Shown here piece by piece: positions 1 through 8,120 of a DNA stretch of 64,000 nucleotides. The DNA comes from QZLE01 sp033852135. GTDB lineage: Bacteria > Pseudomonadota > Gammaproteobacteria > QZLD01. Under the pieces are notes generated by a model. The model was not told where the DNA came from and made no database searches. It saw nothing but the letters and a program-made list of their open reading frames with translations. The DNA is taken from positions 62,001 through 126,000 of the forward strand of contig JAWSVB010000006.1 of assembly GCA_033852135.1 (NCBI GenBank), written 5' to 3'. Position 1 is the first letter of the stretch. Each line of letters starts with the position of its first letter. The position numbers were made by a program, and so were the translations under genes.

Positions 1-318
1 TTCAGTTGTGGCTATGATCTTTTCACCCTCAACTCGAGCAGCTTCTTTAGATTCAGCTACGATTTCAGCGCTTCTTTTATTTGCCTGTTCAAGAACTTCT
101 GCTGCTTCAAGTTTTGCTTCTTTAAGCATCTCAGCAACTTTATCCTGAACATTCTTGAGCTCAACCTCACTCTTCTCTGCTGCTTCAAGACCACTTGCTA
201 TCTTCTTACGACGTTCTTCCATCGCGTCAAATAACGGTGGCCAAATCCACTTAACAGTTATGATCACGAGAATCATAAACGAGATGGTTTGCCCTATAAG
301 CGTAATATTAATTTCCAC
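1..318 (-). CDS. atpF: ATP synthase F0 subunit b (partial, runs off the window)
   Basis: Subunit b of the F0 sector: the peripheral stalk that ties the membrane part to F1. The first 106 codons are present; the 3' end lies beyond position 1. The product starts MEINITLIGQTISFMILV, a single N-terminal membrane helix followed by WPPLFDAMEERRKKI and a charged, Ala/Glu/Lys-rich coiled coil, the normal subunit b architecture. The start is a GTG at 316-318, chosen because AAGGGGA lies about 6 bases upstream and the N-terminus then aligns with the family. It follows atpE in the atpI-B-E-F order. Identity is clear despite truncation. Confidence 0.95.
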   Translation of the reverse strand, partial: MEINITLIGQTISFMILVIITVKWIWPPLFDAMEERRKKIASGLEAAEKSEVELKNVQDKVAEMLKEAKLEAAEVLEQANKRSAEIVAESKEAARVEGEKIIATTE

Positions 319-396
319 TGATAAGTCCCCTTGTGTACCAAGGTTAATCTATTTACGTCTATATACTTCTATTGATTAAAACAATAAAAAGTACGA

Positions 397-708
397 CTAG
401 CCGCCTGCTACTTGAGTTGCAGCTGAGATTAAGCTTGAGATAACTGGGTTACTGAATGAGTAGATCATCGCTACACCAACACCGATCATAGATACCGCAT
501 CAACAAGACCCGCGATAATGAAAAGCTTAACCTGTAGGTCAGACATAAGTTCTGGCTGACGCACGCAGCTATCAAAGAACTTAGCACCTAGGTAAGAGAA
601 GCCAGCGCCTGTTGTTACAGCTGCTACTGAAACAATGATTGCAACTGCGATAACTGAGATGTAACTCACTTGACCGATTTGCTGAATTATTAGATCTGTA
701 CCTGTCAT
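397..708 (-). CDS. atpE: ATP synthase F0 subunit c
   Basis: Proteolipid that forms the proton-driven c ring. 103 residues, longer than the usual ~79-85 in gammaproteobacteria, with extra residues at both ends. The polar loop VRQPEL and the helix-2 carboxylate in LVDAVSMIGVG are conserved, and the Asp context looks proton-type rather than sodium-type. Helix 1 reads AAVTTGAGFSYLGAKFF, so the normal run of alternating glycines is largely replaced. It lies between atpB and atpF. Identity is secure from motif and position; the altered helix is worth checking. Confidence 0.95.
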   Translation of the reverse strand: MTGTDLIIQQIGQVSYISVIAVAIIVSVAAVTTGAGFSYLGAKFFDSCVRQPELMSDLQVKLFIIAGLVDAVSMIGVGVAMIYSFSNPVISSLISAATQVAGG

Positions 709-793
709 CTTTCCTCCTAATGAAAAAGATTGTTAACTAAAAACACTTGAAACTTACTATTGTAAAAACAACGTTTGTATAACTAGAGTTTGA

Positions 794-1564
794 TTAGTGT
801 GAATCAAACGCCATGCTCATATAGATGAGTGATAACATCATAAATATGAATGCTTGCAACGTGATAATAAATATGTGGAATAGTGCCCAAGGCAGTGTGG
901 CTGTCCACTGTGCCCACCATGGCAGTAATGCCATTAGGATGAAGAACAACTCACCAACATACATATTTCCATAAAGCCTAAGTGCTAGCGAGAAAGGTTT
1001 AGCTAAATCTTCAACCATTCTCAGCACTATATTGAATGGCATCAAAAAGATACCAAACGGCGCCGTCGCGTATTCTTTAGCAAAGGTTTTTATACCTTTC
1101 TGTCGAATTCCAAAAAAGTAAACTATTGCAAATACACCTAATGCTACACCAAGAGTTCCGTTTATATCTGTAGAAGGGACAACTTTGAGGTAAGGGATTC
1201 CTATCCAAGCAGCTAAGGCTGGCAGGTAATCGATTGGAACCAGATCCATTAGGTTAAACAGGAATACCCAGCAAAAAATTGCTAACCCGATTGGGGCAAG
1301 AACTGATGGGTGACCATGAAAAACCTCTGTAACCTGGGCTTCTACGAACTCAAACATTATCTCACAGAAGTTTTGTAACCGCCCCGGCACACCCGAAGTT
1401 GCGCGCTTAGCAGCTATTCTGAAGATAACGAGGAAGACAATACCGAGTACGATAGAAAAGAAGAGGGTATCGATGTGAAGCTTCATAAAGCCTTCACCTG
1501 TGCTCAGTGGTGTCAAGTGATGCAGTATGTACTCATTACTTGTCATTGAGGCTGAACCAGACAT
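794..1564 (-). CDS. atpB: ATP synthase F0 subunit a
   Basis: Membrane subunit a, which forms the two proton half-channels against the c ring. 256 residues, close to the family length. The essential arginine is seen in SLALRLYGNMYVGEL, and the C-terminal helix in FIITLQAFIFMMLSLIYM. I choose the ATG at 1562-1564 (MSGSASMTS), which follows the atpI stop by 5 bases and has AAGGAG 11 bases upstream; an in-frame TTG 9 bases earlier overlaps atpI and sits on the ribosome site. Part of the atp operon. Confidence 0.97.
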   Translation of the reverse strand: MSGSASMTSNEYILHHLTPLSTGEGFMKLHIDTLFFSIVLGIVFLVIFRIAAKRATSGVPGRLQNFCEIMFEFVEAQVTEVFHGHPSVLAPIGLAIFCWVFLFNLMDLVPIDYLPALAAWIGIPYLKVVPSTDINGTLGVALGVFAIVYFFGIRQKGIKTFAKEYATAPFGIFLMPFNIVLRMVEDLAKPFSLALRLYGNMYVGELFFILMALLPWWAQWTATLPWALFHIFIITLQAFIFMMLSLIYMSMAFDSH

Positions 1565-1569
1565 AGATA

Positions 1570-1962
1570 TCAACTCTCCTTCGGTATGTTAGATACCATT
1601 GTACGCATTAGTGATATCCAAAACGCTACGTATGTAAGAGCAAAAGTTGCTAGCATTGGTAACATTTTGGGTTTTATATAAATTACAACTATTGCAAGCA
1701 TAGTTGAAATTAAAACCGTTTTCACAGCTTCTCCGAAAAAAAATAATTTCCGAGCTGCTTTTGGATCTTTCGATCCTTTTCCGGCAAACATAATGAAGAC
1801 CAGAATCAAGTGAGGAAGCGTACTAGAAATCCCACCGATAAGTCCTGCTTTTGCCGATTCAATATCTTGAAACAGGTAGAACAGCGCACTGGAAATTAGA
1901 GTTAGTATGAGTTGTATCAAAACTACCCTCAGTGCTGAATATCTAGGTTGCTCATTAACCAC
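1570..1962 (-). CDS. atpI: ATP synthase assembly protein I
   Basis: Small membrane protein, first in the atp operon, which assists c-ring assembly in studied relatives. 130 residues with four predicted membrane helices (roughly 10-30, 38-60, 75-95, 100-122). The family is weakly conserved, so the call rests mainly on helix pattern, size and position directly upstream of atpB. The 228 bases upstream, before parB, carry T-rich tracts and probably the operon promoter, which I cannot place confidently. Confidence 0.88.
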   Translation of the reverse strand: MVNEQPRYSALRVVLIQLILTLISSALFYLFQDIESAKAGLIGGISSTLPHLILVFIMFAGKGSKDPKAARKLFFFGEAVKTVLISTMLAIVVIYIKPKMLPMLATFALTYVAFWISLMRTMVSNIPKES

Positions 1963-2190
1963 TGGATCGCTCCTTAGTTGATGGCTTCAAAGCTACAATT
2001 CGAATTTCCTTTCCTCCCAAAAAGTTCTGTCCGATTTGCAATGCTTCGATCCTATTTATTCGACCTGCGAATATCATAAGGGCAAATTTTCCGCTCAGCA
2101 ACAAAAACCCCACCATTTTTTTTATTTTTTTTTGCTGCTAATCTTAATTTTTTTATGTTTTTTTTATCGGTTTTCGCATTGAAATATGCG

Positions 2191-3057
2191 TTATTTAATA
2201 TGTTCTATAATCCCATCTAGCTCATCTAAATTATTATAATGTATAACTAATTTACCAGAGCCTTTACTGCTATGTTGGAGCATCACTTTTGCATTTAACT
2301 TTGTAGACAAGCCATTCTCTAGGTGCTTTATATTTGCATCTGGTTTTTCCACTTTTGCAGTGCTTTTTTCTGCACCTTGCAGCATATTTTTGACGATTTT
2401 TTCAGTTTCTCGAACTGAATAACCCTTATTTGCGATGATTTTTGCGGTTGTTTTTTGCTGTTCTGCAGGGAGTGAAAGTAGGGCTCTAGCATGACCCATT
2501 TCGATCTCTCTAGCCTCAACCAACTCTTTAACAAATGGGTGCAGATCAAGTAAACGGAGTAGGTTACTAACGGCTGCTCTTGATCTACCAACAGCATCTG
2601 CTGCCATTTGGTGCGTCATATCAAACTCTTCAATCAACCTTTGCAGAGCCATTGCCTCTTCCAGGGGATTTAGGTTTTCACGCTGAATATTTTCAATCAG
2701 AGCCATTGCTATGGCAGCACTGTCTGGCACATCTTTAACAACTGCGGTTATTGTTTCTAACCCCGCTAATTGCGATGCTCTCCAGCGTCTTTCACCAGCA
2801 ATAATTTCGTATTTATCTTTACCTATTGGGCGAACGGCTATCGGTTGGACTAAACCTTGCCCTTTAATTGAATCTGCAAGTTCCTGCAGAGTTTCCTGGC
2901 GCATATCTACTCGTGGTTGATATTGCCCGCGCTGCAATTGGTCTATAGGGATATCTTTAAGTTGATCGGATCCACTTGTTTCTTTTGCGGTCTCTACTAT
3001 TGATGCTCCTAATAGAGATTCAAGCCCTCTGCCAAGACTTCTTTTTTTTGCAGCCAT
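2191..3057 (-). CDS. parB: Chromosome-partitioning protein ParB
   Basis: DNA-binding CTPase that loads at parS and spreads to mark the origin region for segregation. 288 residues. N-terminal basic ParA-interaction segment (KKRSLGRGLESLLG), CTP-binding motifs GERRWRASQLAG (about 89-100) and ENIQRENLNPLEEA (about 122-135), a helix-turn-helix around 140-190, and a C-terminal dimerisation domain. It starts 22 bases after parA, so the two are co-transcribed with rsmG. Likely targets are the two parS palindromes in recF at 14724 and 15345. Confidence 0.97.
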   Translation of the reverse strand: MAAKKRSLGRGLESLLGASIVETAKETSGSDQLKDIPIDQLQRGQYQPRVDMRQETLQELADSIKGQGLVQPIAVRPIGKDKYEIIAGERRWRASQLAGLETITAVVKDVPDSAAIAMALIENIQRENLNPLEEAMALQRLIEEFDMTHQMAADAVGRSRAAVSNLLRLLDLHPFVKELVEAREIEMGHARALLSLPAEQQKTTAKIIANKGYSVRETEKIVKNMLQGAEKSTAKVEKPDANIKHLENGLSTKLNAKVMLQHSSKGSGKLVIHYNNLDELDGIIEHIK

Positions 3058-3079
3058 CTATCTGTTCCTTAACTTCTTT

Positions 3080-3862
3080 TTATGACAAGTTTTGTTTTGC
3101 CGTCATCATCTTACGCAGCATCTCTGCAGCTAGTGCTCTGTAAGCAACTGCCCCACGAGATGTTTTATCGTATAAGTTTACTGGCATTCCATGACTTGGA
3201 GCCTCTGCCAACCTAACGTTTCTAGGGATAGTAGTTGTGTATACCTTCTCTTTGAAGTGCTTTAATAATTGAGCGCCAACCTCATTCGATAGGTTGTTTC
3301 GATTATCAGCCATGGTGCGCAGCATCCCTTCAACTTCAAGCTTTGGGTTGGCTGCATTTTTTACTTTATCGACTGTATCCAGCAAGGATGATAACCCTTC
3401 CAGGGCATAATACTCACACTGAATTGGGATAAGGACACCATCTGCAGCTACCAGCGCATTAACTGTGAGTAAGCTTAGTGATGGTGGGCAGTCAATAATT
3501 ATGAAGTCGTAATCATCTTTTAAAATAACTAGCTGTAGACGTAGCTTTTGCTCGCGCTGCGGCATATCCATCATCGCTACTTCTGCTGCAGTGAGATCGG
3601 TATTGGATGGGATTACATCGAACCCGCCATCTACTTTGACAATTGATTCTCTAACTCCAATTTCACCAAGAAGCATTTCACACGCAGTATTCACTGCCTG
3701 GTATTTATCTACACCACACCCCATGGATGCATTTCCTTGAGGATCTAGATCTAGTAATAGCACCCTTTTTTTAGATGCTGCTAGTGATGCTGCTAGGTTT
3801 ACACTAGTTGTTGTCTTTCCTACACCACCCTTCTGGTTGGTAACAGCGATTATTCTTGCCAT
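3080..3862 (-). CDS. parA: Chromosome-partitioning ATPase ParA
   Basis: Deviant Walker ATPase that binds the nucleoid and positions ParB-parS complexes. 260 residues, chromosomal (Soj) size without the N-terminal DNA-binding domain of plasmid type Ia ParAs. The deviant Walker A KGGVGKTTT is near residue 11, Walker B-like DFIIIDCPPSLSLL about 116-129. Its ATG overlaps the rsmG stop by one base (TGATG), indicating translational coupling. Followed by parB. Confidence 0.97.
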   Translation of the reverse strand: MARIIAVTNQKGGVGKTTTSVNLAASLAASKKRVLLLDLDPQGNASMGCGVDKYQAVNTACEMLLGEIGVRESIVKVDGGFDVIPSNTDLTAAEVAMMDMPQREQKLRLQLVILKDDYDFIIIDCPPSLSLLTVNALVAADGVLIPIQCEYYALEGLSSLLDTVDKVKNAANPKLEVEGMLRTMADNRNNLSNEVGAQLLKHFKEKVYTTTIPRNVRLAEAPSHGMPVNLYDKTSRGAVAYRALAAEMLRKMMTAKQNLS

Positions 3863-4494
3863 CAGTGTTTCCTTACTTTTATTCGCACTATATGCCGTTG
3901 TGCTTCTAGCTTTGGGACATTTAAGGTTATCACTTCTGCTGTGAAAATGTCAGGATCAATTTGTTTTAGCTCATCTTCTGGAACCAACCCTTTCATCGCT
4001 AACATCTCTCCCTGTGGTGCTAGATATGGGTTTACCAAATCAACAAAATCTTGGGTAGCAGTAAATGCACGAGATATTATTTGCTCAAATCCATCTACAT
4101 CTGCCAGTTTTTCAATTCTGCAGTTTTCTATCGTGACATTCTTTATCCCTAGCTCTATAACCGCTTGCTGGATAAAACGGGTTTTTTTACCGTTGCTATC
4201 GAGTAGGGTGAACTGAATATCTGGAAAACATAGTGCAAGTGGTATACCGGGGATTCCTGGTCCGGTTCCAACATCTAATACTTTTGGGCCTTTTATATAA
4301 GGGTGAACCGCAAGGCTATCCAGAGTATGAAGAACCACCATCTCTTTTGGGTTTTTAATTGCCGTGAGGTTAAAAGCTTTATTCCACTTTTCTAGTAAAG
4401 CGATATATTTGAGCTGTTTATCCAGCTGAATTTGCTCTGCTGTTAGGTTTAGCTGCTGTATACCTTGTTGTAGAGTTTGTTTTATTTGTTCCAT
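3862..4494 (-). CDS. rsmG: 16S rRNA (guanine-527 N7) methyltransferase
   Basis: SAM-dependent methyltransferase that modifies G527 of 16S rRNA; loss gives low-level streptomycin resistance in known species. 210 residues. The SAM-binding loop is VLDVGTGPGIPGIPLAL (about 69-85), and HTLDSLAVHPYI is the family signature just before it. Lies between mnmG and parA, the classic gidA-gidB-soj-spo0J order, 111 bases after mnmG. Confidence 0.97.
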   Translation of the reverse strand: MEQIKQTLQQGIQQLNLTAEQIQLDKQLKYIALLEKWNKAFNLTAIKNPKEMVVLHTLDSLAVHPYIKGPKVLDVGTGPGIPGIPLALCFPDIQFTLLDSNGKKTRFIQQAVIELGIKNVTIENCRIEKLADVDGFEQIISRAFTATQDFVDLVNPYLAPQGEMLAMKGLVPEDELKQIDPDIFTAEVITLNVPKLEAQRHIVRIKVRKH

Positions 4495-4526
4495 GGTTTC
4501 TCGAGCATCTTATTAAAAAAGGTCGA

Positions 4527-4542
4527 CTGAACGTAGTCGAAG
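4527..4542. repeat. Variant of the CTGAGCGTAGCCGAAG dispersed repeat
   Basis: The mnmG-rsmG intergenic segment holds CTGAACGTAGTCGAAG, differing at two positions from the 16-mer that recurs at 6672, 36106, 37267, 37450 and 58915. The surrounding bases extend the weak hairpin GACT...AGTC. It has no coding role here. Confidence 0.6.
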
Positions 4543-4605
4543 TCTTTTGTTTTTATATGGTTTTAATTAATTTCTACCAAATACTATGGTCGACCATATA
4601 TCTGC

Positions 4606-6492
4606 TTAACCCTCTTTTTGCGCAGATGTTTTTTTCAAATGTACTAGTACCAGTGATATTGCTGCTGGGGTCACTCCAGATATTCTTGATGCTTGCCCAA
4701 TCGTCTCTGGTTTATGATCTTCCAGCTTACCGCGCACCTCGTTAGATAAACCGATAACTTTACTGTAATCAGTTGTAGGTGGGATTTTCATGCTTTCATA
4801 GCGTGCGCTACGCTCTATCTCTTCCTTTTGCCTATCAATATATCCAGAGTATTTAGCCTGTATCTCTACCTGCTCGGCAACCCTTGGGTCGGCAACTGGT
4901 TCTCCAAACTCTTCCAGCTCACTAAGTGCTGCATAGGTTACTTTTGGGCGGCGAATTAATTCAGAAATTTTATAGTTTTTATTTAACTCAGTACCAAACA
5001 GCTCTTGCTGTTTCTCTTTGGAGATGGTGTTGTGATGGATTACTGTTTCATTAAGTCTTTGTTTCTCTTTCTCAACAGCGTCGCGTTTTTCACAATACCT
5101 TTCCCAGTGCTCATCGGATATTACACCACACTCACGCCCTTTTTCGGTAAGGCGTAGATCTGCATTATCTTCACGCAGAATAAGACGATATTCAGCTCGG
5201 CTGGTAAACATTCTATATGGTTCTTTGGTCCCTAGGGTTATAAGGTCATCAATCAATACGCCAATATAGGCCTCATCCCTTTTTGGAGTCCACGGCTCTT
5301 TGCCTTGCACTTTTAAAGCAGCATTCATTCCAGCTATTAAACCTTGGGCTGCTGCTTCTTCATAACCTGTGGTCCCATTTATTTGGCCTGCAAAATAGAG
5401 GGAATCAACCAGTTTTGTTTCTAATGAAGGTCTTAACTCACGCGGATCAAAGTAGTCGTATTCAATTGCATAGCCAGGGCGCAGAATAAATGCATTCTCA
5501 AAACCATTAATAGATTTTACGTATCTGTCTTGAATATCAAATGGCAGGCTGGTTGATATCCCATTTGGATAAACCTCATGAGTATCCAACCCTTCCGGTT
5601 CAACAAATACTTGGTGTGAGTTTTTATCTGCAAAGCGGGTTATTTTATCTTCAATTGATGGACAGTATCGAGGACCAACTCCATCGATAACCCCTTGGAA
5701 TAGGGGAGAGCGGTCTAATCCACTACGAATTATGTCATGAGTTTCTTCTGAGGTATGGGTTATATAACAGCAAACTTGGCGCGGGTGTTGTTCAACGCTT
5801 CCTGAGTAGGAAAATACTGGTAGCGGGGTATCACCTGGTTGTGGAATTAGCTTTTCCCAATTGATGGTTCTGCCATCTATACGGGGAGGTGTTCCTGTTT
5901 TTAATCTGCCGATACGAAATGGTCTTTCATGTAGCTTTTTAGAGAGCTTAATTGCAGATGGATCTCCAGCTCTACCACCTTCGTAGTTATTCATCCCAAT
6001 ATGGATCTTACCATTAAGGAAGGTTCCTGCTGTCAGTACTACGGCATCAGCTTTAAAGCTCAACCCCATTTCGGTAACAACACCTATAACCTTATCGTTT
6101 TCAATTATAAGGTCATCAACTGCCTGCTGGAATATCTTGATATTATCTTGCTTATCAAACTCTTCCATTATTGCTGTTTTATACAGCTTTCTATCAACCT
6201 GGGCGCGAGTAGCTCTTACTGCTGGCCCTTTTCTTTGGTTGAGGGTACGAAACTGAATTCCTGACTTATCTGTTGCTTTGGCCATGATGCCACCAAGAGC
6301 ATCCACCTCTTTAACTAAATGACCTTTACCAATTCCACCAATAGATGGGTTGCAGCTGATAGCACCAATGGTTTCAACGCAATGGGTTAAAAGTAAGGTT
6401 TTACAACCAACACGAGCAGCAGCATGAGCTGCCTCAATTCCGGCGTGTCCGCCACCAACAACTATCACTTGAAACTGATCAGGATGATCCAT
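4606..6492 (-). CDS. mnmG: tRNA uridine-5-carboxymethylaminomethyl modification enzyme MnmG
   Basis: FAD-dependent partner of MnmE; together they place cmnm5/nm5 groups on wobble U34 of certain tRNAs. 628 residues, essentially the canonical length. FAD-binding VVGGGHAGIEAAHAAARVG is at the N-terminus, followed by PSIGGIGKGHLVKEVDALGG and GTPPRIDGRTI; the C-terminal helical domain ends near KKTSAQKEG. I use the ATG at 6490-6492 (MDHPDQ), with purine-rich AAGAGAG just upstream, rather than the GTG four codons earlier. mnmE lies 254 bases upstream on the same strand. Confidence 0.97.
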   Translation of the reverse strand: MDHPDQFQVIVVGGGHAGIEAAHAAARVGCKTLLLTHCVETIGAISCNPSIGGIGKGHLVKEVDALGGIMAKATDKSGIQFRTLNQRKGPAVRATRAQVDRKLYKTAIMEEFDKQDNIKIFQQAVDDLIIENDKVIGVVTEMGLSFKADAVVLTAGTFLNGKIHIGMNNYEGGRAGDPSAIKLSKKLHERPFRIGRLKTGTPPRIDGRTINWEKLIPQPGDTPLPVFSYSGSVEQHPRQVCCYITHTSEETHDIIRSGLDRSPLFQGVIDGVGPRYCPSIEDKITRFADKNSHQVFVEPEGLDTHEVYPNGISTSLPFDIQDRYVKSINGFENAFILRPGYAIEYDYFDPRELRPSLETKLVDSLYFAGQINGTTGYEEAAAQGLIAGMNAALKVQGKEPWTPKRDEAYIGVLIDDLITLGTKEPYRMFTSRAEYRLILREDNADLRLTEKGRECGVISDEHWERYCEKRDAVEKEKQRLNETVIHHNTISKEKQQELFGTELNKNYKISELIRRPKVTYAALSELEEFGEPVADPRVAEQVEIQAKYSGYIDRQKEEIERSARYESMKIPPTTDYSKVIGLSNEVRGKLEDHKPETIGQASRISGVTPAAISLVLVHLKKTSAQKEG

Positions 6493-6671
6493 CGCTCTCT
6501 TCACTTAAATAAAATATAGATATTGTAGCTGTTTTTATTTGCTTCACAGAAAAACAGGGTAGGGGATTTTAGTTGAAACCCCTTTTATTAGCAATTAGTT
6601 ATAGCTACCTTTTGTCATTCTCAAGGAGAGGTGTTTGTGTCTTGAAAAACAAATTAATACAATCAAGATGA

Positions 6672-6732
6672 CTGAGCGTAGCCGAAGTCTCAATGGTTCT
6701 ATTATTTTTTTTGACCCTTCGGCTACGCTCAG
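6672..6732. repeat. Inverted pair of the CTGAGCGTAGCCGAAG repeat (REP-like)
   Basis: CTGAGCGTAGCCGAAG at 6672-6687 is followed by its exact reverse complement at 6717-6732, separated by about 29 T-rich bases. The pair lies in the mnmE-mnmG intergenic gap and could fold into a long hairpin in the mnmE transcript. The same inverted arrangement recurs at 58915-58977. Confidence 0.8.
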
Positions 6733-6745
6733 GGAGCTAAAAAAA

Positions 6746-8101
6746 TTATTTACCAATACAGAATGAGGAAAATATCTCACCCAGAAGATCATCAGAGGTA
6801 AATTCCCCTGTGATTTGCGATAGGTGTTGTTGCGAGATGCGTAGATCTTCAGCTGCAAGCTCTCCAGCCATATCAATATCAAACTGCTGTTGTGCCTGTT
6901 CGATTGAGTACAGTGCTTGCTGAAGTGCATTAAGGTGACGACGGCGAGCAATAAAGTCCCCATCATCAGTTTCATTAAACCCCATTGTTTGTTTCAAGTG
7001 TTCACAAAGAAGATCGATACCTTGCCCTGTTTTAGCACTGACAAAAACTTCAGTTGCCTGTTCTGTTTTTATAACCTGCGGTTGTTTGCTTTCTCTATCT
7101 ATCTTATTGCGCACGATGGTTACTGGTAGATTTTCGGGCAGTTTTTTATGAATATCGTCTATTGCTTGATTAAGGTTTTCGTCGCTATCAATTACCAATA
7201 AGATTCGATCTGCTTTTTCTATTGCACTCCAGGTGCGCTTCATCCCTTCTTGTTCTACCAGGTCTTCTGTCTCTCTGATACCTGCGGTATCGATGATGTG
7301 TACTGGCATTCCATCAATGCTTATATGCTCTTTAAGGGTATCTCGCGTAGTACCAGCTATTTCAGTAACAATAGCGGCATCATACCCAGCAAGCTTATTC
7401 ATTAAACTGGATTTACCAACATTTGGAGATCCAGCTAAAACAATATTCATCCCATCACGTAAAAGTCGCCCTTGTTTGGCTCGCTGCAATAATAGTAATA
7501 GGTCATTTTTTAATTTCTTTATCCGCTGTCCAATATCGGAATCAGCAAGAAAATCTATCTCCTCTTCAGGAAAGTCGATAGCAGATTCAATATAGGTGCG
7601 GATGTAGATTAATTGTTCCACCAAGTCATGCACTTGTTGAGAAAACTCTCCACTCAATGAACGTAGTGCTGCACGAGCACTTTGCTGGGTTGAGCTCTCA
7701 ATCAGATCAGCTATAGCTTCTGCCTGAGTTAAATCTATCTTGCCATTAAGAAATGCTCTTTCGGAAAATTCACCTGGGCGCGCCATCCTAGCCCCAAGCT
7801 GATTTAACCGACCTAGAAGCATATCCAAAACCACAGGGCTACCGTGCCCCTGGATCTCTAGAACATCTTCACCAGTAAATGAGTTTGGATTAGGGAAGTA
7901 GATTGCAATTCCATCATCGATGGTTACATCATCTGCAGACTTAAGTAGTGTATGGGTTGCCTGGCGTGGCTTTAGGTCTTTTTTTGTTATCTGTTTTGCT
8001 ATTTTTACTACACCTGGGCCTGATACTCTGATAACACCAACCCCTCCAATGCCTGGAGGGGTTGCGATTGCACATATAGTATCATTTCGATGTAGTGACA
8101 T
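6746..8101 (-). CDS. mnmE: tRNA modification GTPase MnmE
   Basis: GTPase that works with MnmG on wobble uridine of tRNA. 451 residues. N-terminal folate-binding domain (TPPGIGGVGVIRVSG), inserted G domain with P-loop GSPNVGKSSLMNKL (about 223-236), switch region GTTRDTLKEH, and DTAG. It ends with the invariant C-terminal CIGK containing the catalytic Cys. Starts 19 bases downstream of yidC on the same strand, so probably co-transcribed with yidC. Confidence 0.97.
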   Translation of the reverse strand: MSLHRNDTICAIATPPGIGGVGVIRVSGPGVVKIAKQITKKDLKPRQATHTLLKSADDVTIDDGIAIYFPNPNSFTGEDVLEIQGHGSPVVLDMLLGRLNQLGARMARPGEFSERAFLNGKIDLTQAEAIADLIESSTQQSARAALRSLSGEFSQQVHDLVEQLIYIRTYIESAIDFPEEEIDFLADSDIGQRIKKLKNDLLLLLQRAKQGRLLRDGMNIVLAGSPNVGKSSLMNKLAGYDAAIVTEIAGTTRDTLKEHISIDGMPVHIIDTAGIRETEDLVEQEGMKRTWSAIEKADRILLVIDSDENLNQAIDDIHKKLPENLPVTIVRNKIDRESKQPQVIKTEQATEVFVSAKTGQGIDLLCEHLKQTMGFNETDDGDFIARRRHLNALQQALYSIEQAQQQFDIDMAGELAAEDLRISQQHLSQITGEFTSDDLLGEIFSSFCIGK

Positions 8102-8120
8102 TTTTTAGGTCATCAGCTAT

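Noticed and set aside
6595..6975. Open frame overlapping the 3' end of mnmE
   Set aside because: Mostly another frame of mnmE plus the inverted repeat; no plausible protein.
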